From NCBI GenBank assembly GCA_050084985.1, contig JBITNC010000001.1:184078001-184142000 (forward strand): DNA of 64,000 nt, written 5' to 3'. Positions 57,661-64,000 of the stretch are shown in pieces (the stretch's first letter is position 1; every line of letters begins with the position of its first letter). Below the pieces are notes generated by a model that saw nothing but the letters and a program-made list of their open reading frames with translations, ran no database searches and was not told where the DNA came from. The position numbers and the translations under genes were made by a program. The DNA comes from Nageia nagi (Eukaryota; Pinophyta).

Positions 57661-57850
57661 GGAACTACATATTATTTTGGATTCATCTTTTGGATCTGCA
57701 TATTGATTTTATATAGTTTTATTTTACCTCATGGGAATCATTATCTTATTATGATGAGAATGACTTGTTGATCATTTCCACATTTTTTTCTTGTAACATT
57801 AGCCATAAAATGAAGTTAAATATTGCAAATAACATCATGAAAGTGAGAAT

Positions 57851-58200
57851 TTAAATGATATTACATTCTATCATATTTAATAACATATAGCTTACCTCAT
57901 CCTCATCAGATGAAACATCACTCCTCCTCATTGGACTTGTAAGAGATATCTTAGGATCAAAATCATATGACACATCACTCCTCCTCATGGGACCTACAAG
58001 AAATATCTCAAGATCAAAAGAATATGACACATAACTCCTTGGTCTCTTAGGAATTGGTGCATGTAACTCTTTTGAATCAAATGATACATCACTCCTTAGC
58101 CTCCTAGGAATTGGTGCAAGCAAATCTTCTGAATCATATAAAACATCACTCCTAACAACCCTCTAATGTTGAGGTAGTGACATATGAACATCTGAATCTG
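57851..58200 (-). pseudogene. Short ORF with about 20-residue repeats
   Basis: The minus strand reads units such as RRLRSDVSFDSKELHAPIPK, RPRSYVSYSFDLEIFLVGP and MRRSDVSYDFDPKISLTSP. Roughly five units of 18-20 residues share R-x-RSDVS-x-D. They may be the N-terminal part of the SET-like ORF or an independent protein. The function is unknown. Confidence 0.5.
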
Positions 58201-58259
58201 ATAACACAATCACTCCTCCCATGCCTTGACATAATAATATAAGCCAAGTCACTAACTAA

Positions 58260-59840
58260 TTTTATAATTTAAATAAAAAAAGAGATTAGTACACTAATAG
58301 TATCAAAGAAAAAAATTACAAGATCCTAAAATATGAATATAAATGATTAGATTGTCTAAAATAAATTCAGAACTAGAAAAATCTCTAACTTCTTGATTAT
58401 GAAAAAATACAAAGGCCTAGGAATATTTTCAATGGCTTGTTAAACATTCAAAGTTTACTAAAAACTTAAAGATTTTAATTTACAATTTATGGAAAATAGT
58501 TCAAATAGAAAAAGTGTAATAGGTTTGTTAATAATTTTACAAATATTAATACTTCAATTAGAAATTCATTGAATGAGAAGGATGAGGGCATCACTACTCC
58601 TATTGCAAGGAAGGCTACATAAGGCATTACACCCTTCCTTATAAAATGAATAAGTATCATATAGTTATCATATAACCCTTTTATGGTCATGGTGGCCATT
58701 TATGCTCAAGTTGAAATTTTGCCTATTATTACACCTTTTTGGATGCTATGGGTAAAAATGGGCTAATCTTATTATATTGTTTAGTAGTTTACTGAAGAGG
58801 AACAAATTGCATTTGGTTTTCTTGGGCTATAATGAAATGAGTAATGGGAAGGTTATTATGTGATATCTTATAAAGTAATAAAATATTACTTTTTAAGATG
58901 CTATATTATGAAGTTTTTCTTTCAAAACTATAAAAGAGATTAATGGTTATTTGCTTAACTGATTTGATAGATGAGTTGAACTTTAATGTTAGAATTTAAT
59001 TGTTGATTTGAAAAGAATGCTAATTACCTTTTATGGATGTGTTATGTACTTGGTATGTAAAGATGTAGGAAACAATTATGTGAAACTAATGAATCACATT
59101 GTTAAAGTGGTTATGAGTACCCTATGTATAGAACCTTATCTTAGAGACATGTTCTCTTGCTATAAGACAATTTTCTCCTTGAGAATGAGGATAATCACTT
59201 ATGATATTAATCTTTTAGTTGGTAATTTAGTAATGGAAAATGTTGTGTAGTTACAAGGGAAAAAATACTCCCTTAACAATGTATGATTAGAATATATGGT
59301 TAGTGTTACTAGAGAATATATTGTGTTTAAGTGTTGTTGTCTAGTTCAAATTTAGATACAATGTTGAACTATTAAGAAGATATATCTCTTCAATTTTGGT
59401 ATACCAAATTATGAGTGTGATCCCTTTTGCTTGTAACCATTATTATAGGGTGTATATTATTTCTTCTATTCCATGTTAGAGATGTTGTAAGCCTTTGGGT
59501 AAAAGGGGTTGCTCTTGTTTGTAAGCTAGGTTGCTTTAGTACAATAATAATTGGGGAATGATTTTATATTTGAAAATGAATATTGATCTTACCATGATTT
59601 GAATCAGTTGATAATTAACTCTTTGGGGATGTAGTAAATATGTAGTGTGAAGAGTGTTAAGTAGAGTGCTAAAAAGTAATCTTTAATTACTTTTTAGAAA
59701 TGTTATTATCATGAATTTTCCCTTTTGAACCTAAAGAGTGATTAAAGAATATTTTTCATTCTAAAATGGAAGGCTTGACTAGAAACTGGATAATTTTATG
59801 AGAAGCTATAACAAGTCTATGTTAGAAACTGTATAAACTT
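58260..59840. other. AT-rich interval without supported genes
   Basis: No TE domain or host gene was recognised. Open stretches at 58487-58699 and 59008-59250 lack any motif. Confidence 0.35.
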
Positions 59841-59846
59841 GAAATA

Positions 59847-60796
59847 AGGTTTGAACTCAACCATGCCAATCTATGATAGATTGAGGGCCCTCTCACTTGC
59901 ATTGATGAGCTCTCTATATATTTTATAAATTAATAAGCATAAGTGTACATCAAGATAATTATATTTGGTGATATGATAAGTCTAATTTGATGAACTATAA
60001 TAGTTTTAATATCATTAATGATAAGTTTGATTTGATGAATAGGATAGAATGGAGTATTTATTGAAGGAAAATTTCAAAATTATAAAGAGCTTATCCTTAT
60101 GATATTATCAACTCCTATTGCATAAATTTTATGGTGAGCATGCAAAAGACCAATATGTACTTCCCCATGATTACCCCTCATATTCGAAGGACATGTTAAT
60201 ATTCTACTTGATGGATAATTTCTTACATCATTGGGATAATTCTATGCAACTTATAAATTATAATATTCATGATCGATCTTAAAATAAATTTCTATGTAAG
60301 GTTTGAACTTAATCATGCCAATGTATGATGGGCCAGGAACCCTCTCACTTGCATTAACAAGCTCTCTATATAATTCTATGCAACTTATAACTTATAATAT
60401 TCATGATTGATCATAAAATAAATTTTTGCGCAAGGTTTGAACTCAACCATGCTAGTCTATGATGGGTCAAGGATCCTCTCACTTGCATTGATGAGCTCTC
60501 TATATCTAGGTGATATGATAAGGATGATTTGATGAACTATAGTAGTTTTAATATCATTAATGATAATTATGATTTGATGACTAGGATAGAATGGAGAATT
60601 GATTGAAGGAGAATTTCAAAATTATGGAGAGCTTATCATTATCATATTATCAACTCCTCCCACACAAATTTCATGTTGAACCCATAAAATACCAATATGC
60701 ACTTTCCCATTATTACTTATCATATTCGAGGGATAAATCAATATTCTACTTGAAGGATAATTTCTCATATGACATGTATAATTCTATGCAACTTAA
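59847..60796. repeat. Satellite-like duplication, about 0.58-kb period
   Basis: AAGGTTTGAACT(C/T)AA(C/T)CATGC starts at 59847, 60299 and 60433. The block GATATGATAA followed by TTGATGAACTATA(A/G)TAGTTTTA occurs near 59969 and 60512 and ends in TTCTATGCAACTTA near 60244 and 60783. The outer copies are about 540-585 bp apart, with a short partial copy between them. Each copy contains ACCCTCTCACTTGCATT. Confidence 0.7.
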
Positions 60797-61117
60797 TCCT
60801 AACCCTAACCCTAACCCCAACCACTACTAATCCTAACCCTAATCTTAATCATTATAGATTTGAACTATAATAGTTTTAACCCTAACCCTAATCCTAACCA
60901 CTACTAACCCTAACTATTAACCCTAACCCTAAACACTACTAACCCTAACCTTAACCACTATTAACCACTAACCATATCTAACCCTAACCCTAACCCTAAC
61001 CATTACTAACCCTAACCCTAACCCTAACCACTAACCCTAACTACTAACCCTAACCTTAACCCTAACCACTACTAACTTTAAACCTAACCACTAACCATGT
61101 CTAACCCTAACCCTAAT
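60795..61117. repeat. Degenerate CCCTAA (telomere-like) repeat block
   Basis: About 320 bp of CCCTAA hexamers mixed with CCACTA, CCATTA and CCACTACTAA variants, interrupted near 60860 by a piece of the neighbouring satellite (TTTGAACTATAATAGTTTTA). The unit is six bases (TTAGGG on the other strand), not the seven-base TTTAGGG usual in plants. Confidence 0.85.
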
Positions 61118-61125
61118 CTCTCACT

Positions 61126-61664
61126 TGATGAATTCAAGAGAATTCATATAACTAAAATTGGAGCTATATTATAAATAACAATATTGGAACTAAATAGGAA
61201 CAAGATATATTAATGCAAAAAATAAATTACAACATGGAGTTTAGTAATGAAGCTTCATACAATATTTAATGGTGAGAGTTACAATAAATTTAATGAGAAC
61301 AATACAAATTAAGAATAATAAAATCTATAATAAGTTATAAACATTCTAAAAACCTAGTAACTAAAGCTAATAACTTTTACACATGTAAAATACACTAGGG
61401 TGAGTTAGATGAAGAAAAGAAAATGCATAAAAACACTAAAAAATGTCTTAGGAATGATGAGTTTTGAGGCACTTTTAATTTGGGCCTAATTTGTAGGTTG
61501 TATATTAGTTGGTCAAGTCTAACTAATTAGGTGAGTATTGGTTGGTACATTTAGGGACCGATTGGATGGAGACCAATTGGTTAGCAAGTTTGTAATATAC
61601 TAGTTGAGTAATAAACTCAAAAAAAGTTAAATAGTACCTTGGGATAAGTTCTAAGTTTCCAACA
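61126..61664 (-). mobile_element. 3' LTR of a Ty1/copia element
   Basis: 539 bp from TGATGAATTC to AACA, so on the minus strand it starts TGTTGGAAAC and ends GAATTCATCA. The polypurine run AAGGGGGAGAA (minus strand, 61665-61679) lies directly before it. The left end joins CTCTCACT of the repeat block. Confidence 0.7.
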
Positions 61665-61679
61665 TTCTCCCCCTTGATG
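61665..61679 (-). other. Polypurine tract of the copia element
   Basis: The minus strand reads CATCAAGGGGGAGAA before the LTR. Confidence 0.75.
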
Positions 61680-64000
61680 CAAGCATGGAGTATATGAACA
61701 TCATATACTTAGCCTTGACAACACCTCTCGTGAAGATATCAACTAAATTAATCTTGGTATTACAATATTGAAGCTCAATTTATCTCTCCTCCATAATGTC
61801 ATAGATGAAATGGTACATTAATTGAAAGTTCTTTGACCTATTATAATGGATGAGATTGTGTGCCAACTGAATGATACTCTGATTATCACAATAAAGAATG
61901 GTTGGTCCATGTTGTTTCTCACCAATCTCTTCAAGCAACTTCCTCAACCATAATGCTTGAGCATTGGTTGTTGTGAGAATAATATACTTTGCTTCATAAG
62001 AGAAAAGTGATACTATAGTTTGCTTCTTGGATATCCATATAATTAGTTCTAAATAAAGTGAGAAACATTATCCAAATGTCGACTTCCTATAATAAAAATT
62101 GCTATCACAATCACTATCATTGAAGCCTACAAGTTTCATCTTCTCCACATGAGAATAATGGAGACCAAAATTAATGGTGCCTTTAACATATCTCTAAATT
62201 TGATTTACAACCTTCATATGAAAAATGGAAAAAAAATTCATATATCCATATACCATTAAGATAAAAAAATGAATATCAGGCCTAGTATTGCAAAGAAACA
62301 TGAGATTACCTATAATGCTCCTCAATTTTGTTACATTTTTTTTTGGAGCACCATATTCTTTGCCAAGTAACTCTCCATGAGCTACATGATTTACAATAAG
62401 ATTATAATTATCCATACCATATTATATGAGCATATCTCTTGCATACTTGCTTTGGAAAACAAAAATCTAATCTTGACATTGGTGGACCTCCATACCAAGA
62501 AAGTACCTCATAAGGTCTAGATCCTTCATATCAAACTCATGCATCAAAGCAGTTTTGAACTTGTCATTCATGATGGAATCATTTTTCATATAAATTAAAT
62601 CATAAATATAAAGATAAATAAAAAAAAATATGATTACCTTCTCTCTTGTGTAGAGCATTGGCTCATTTTTTATCCTAATGAGCCCAAACCTTTGGAAGTA
62701 TCCATAAATACAGGTATACCAAGCTCTTAGAGCTTTCTTGAGTCCATATAAGGCCTTCTTGAGCTTGTACACATGCTTAACTTTACCTTACACTTGAAAT
62801 CCTTGATGTTGTTGCACACAAACCTCCTTATATAAGTAGCCATTCAAGAATGCACTCTTTACATCCATGTGATTTATATTCCATTACTTTTAGGATGCCA
62901 ATTAAAGAAGCATTATTACTATTTCTTGTCTTGCAATTGAGGCAAAATTCTCCTCATAATCCACTCCATATTTTTATATGAACTCTTTGGAAACTAATCT
63001 AGATTTATGCCTCTCAATTGTTCCATCATTATTGTATTTAGTTTTGTATACCAACTTAGAGCTTACACATATCTTTCATTTGGGCAACTAACAAAATTCC
63101 CAAGTATCATTTGTTTCAATTGAGTGAAGCTCTTCTTGCATGGCCTTCAACCACATATGTTTAGTGCAAGCTTTTTCATAATAAGATAAATCAAAATTAG
63201 AAAAAAAAACATTTTGGGCTGCACATAGTGTATAATTAACCATCTCCCCCTTTGGGTATTCATCTATTTCCATATCATTAAATTACTTCATAAACTTTTC
63301 CATTTCATAAAATTGACTTATGGTAAGCTTTTGGTGAAAGTTTAGATCTAAAACTTGAGAAGGAGGATGGTTTTGAAAACTATTCTTACCTCTTTTTATC
63401 CACATCACTTCTTGAATCACATTAGGAGATTCTCCATTTGAAGGAGAAGTGGGAGTGGATTTGGGCTGTTGGAGGGACTTGATGGAGGACAAGAGGCACA
63501 ACTTAAAGATTTGGAGGAGAATTTGATCTCTTGGGCTACACATTCTTCAATTTTGAAGTGTTTTCATGGTTGGAAACTTCTCCTCCAATATCCACCATAC
63601 ATTTTTGTTATTGTCCATAGACTTTCCCCTCCTCAAAAATGACATCCCTTGATACAACTATTTTTTTCATTTTAGGGTTGTAAAGCCTATATGATTTACT
63701 CTCTTCATTATACCTAATGAACACATATGGTTCACTCTTTGCATCTAATTTTTTTATTCTCTTTTGGCACATGAGCATATGCCAAACAATGAAAACATCT
63801 AAAATATCAAACATTTAGCTTCTTGTCATACCAAGTTTCAAAATGGGTCTTTCCTTCAATTGTAATAGTTGAGAAACTATTTAAAATATAATTAGATTTT
63901 TTCAATGCTTTAGCCCAATACATGTTACTCAATTTTTTGGATTGCAATAATCATATCACCATCTCCATGAGAGTTCTATTTTTTTCTCTCAGCCACTCGA
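61680..64000 (-). pseudogene. Ty1/copia pol (integrase C-terminus, RT, RNase H), open at right edge
   Basis: The minus-strand pol enters at the window's right edge. In 63608-63814 is the integrase end, with KLDAKSEPYVFIRYNEESKSYRLYNP. A linker follows. The RT starts in 63088-63273 (WLKAMQEELHSIETNDTWE) and continues with YGVDYEENFASIA near 62950, MDVKSAFLNGYLYKEV near 62860 and LKKALYGLKKALRAWY in 62467-62772. The catalytic YVDD region reads YIYDLIYMKND, so the first Asp is not kept. MKDLDLMRYFLGMEV follows. RNase H spans 62415-61690: YGMDNYNLIVNHVAHGE, LMFLCNTRPDI, then SKKQTIVSLFSYEAKYI and LYCDNQSIIQLAHN. Stops and frameshifts show it is inactive. Gag and the 5' LTR lie beyond 64000. Confidence 0.85.

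Noticed and set aside
60603-60830. Plus-strand ORF ending in Pro-Asn repeats
   Set aside because: It runs from satellite DNA into the CCCTAA block; the Pro-Asn run is only the hexamer translated.
60795-61117. A true chromosome end
   Set aside because: The array is short, degenerate and followed by a copia element and more sequence, so it is interstitial.

Overview
The window is plant nuclear DNA: AT-rich, packed with old, nested LTR retrotransposons and DNA transposons. A very large, TE-saturated genome such as a gymnosperm is plausible, but that is inference; no marker gene settles it. No rRNA, tRNA or CRISPR was recognised. One locus looks like an ordinary host gene: a MYND zinc-finger protein at 46315-48233 (-), and even it carries one apparent frameshift.

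Layout. 1-7565: a minus-strand Ty3/gypsy element (pol, protease, gag, repeat-bearing 5' UTR, PBS, 849-bp LTR), open at the left edge. 7566-19440: a plus-strand Ty3/gypsy pol that was the landing site for others. It is interrupted by a solo LTR (8544-8989, TSD GTTTT) and by a complete 8.7-kb element, here called A (9120-17823; two 855-bp LTRs, TSD ATTTG). Element A has gag but no pol. In antisense it carries an intron-containing plant mobile domain (PMD) gene, followed by three tandem-repeat arrays before its 3' LTR. 20400-25437: a more decayed gag (+) followed by a second PMD relic (-), repeating A's convergent gag/PMD layout. 28262-30640: plus-strand gypsy pol relics (RT, RNase H) around a minus-strand MAP kinase kinase fragment. 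31038-32950: a two-exon orphan, transposon-associated gene relic. 33845-38938: a Ty3/gypsy element C (iMet-type PBS, gag, PR, RT, RH, IN, 3' LTR). 38990-41230: a minus-strand hAT transposase relic. 43170-43900: a gag relic. 46315-48233: the MYND gene. 48862-49255: a copia tail. 52676-52801: a PPR fragment. 52880-58200: a minus-strand CACTA/En-Spm relic (TNP2 transposase plus a SET-like ORF and a repeat-rich ORF). 59840-61117: a satellite-like duplication followed by degenerate CCCTAA repeats. 61126-64000: a minus-strand Ty1/copia element, open at the right edge.

The most interesting system is the gag plus antisense-PMD arrangement. Element A lacks protease, RT and integrase, so if it moved it did so with enzymes in trans, carrying a captured host-type gene with its own TATA box and introns. 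Antisense orientation would explain how the introns survived passage through the element's genomic RNA. The second copy in the same window suggests a family rather than an accident. Extra ORFs (some antisense) and hypervariable tandem repeats near the 3' LTR are known from Tat-lineage plant Ty3/gypsy elements, and PMD genes are known to associate with transposons. The combination seen here, without pol, is what merits checking.
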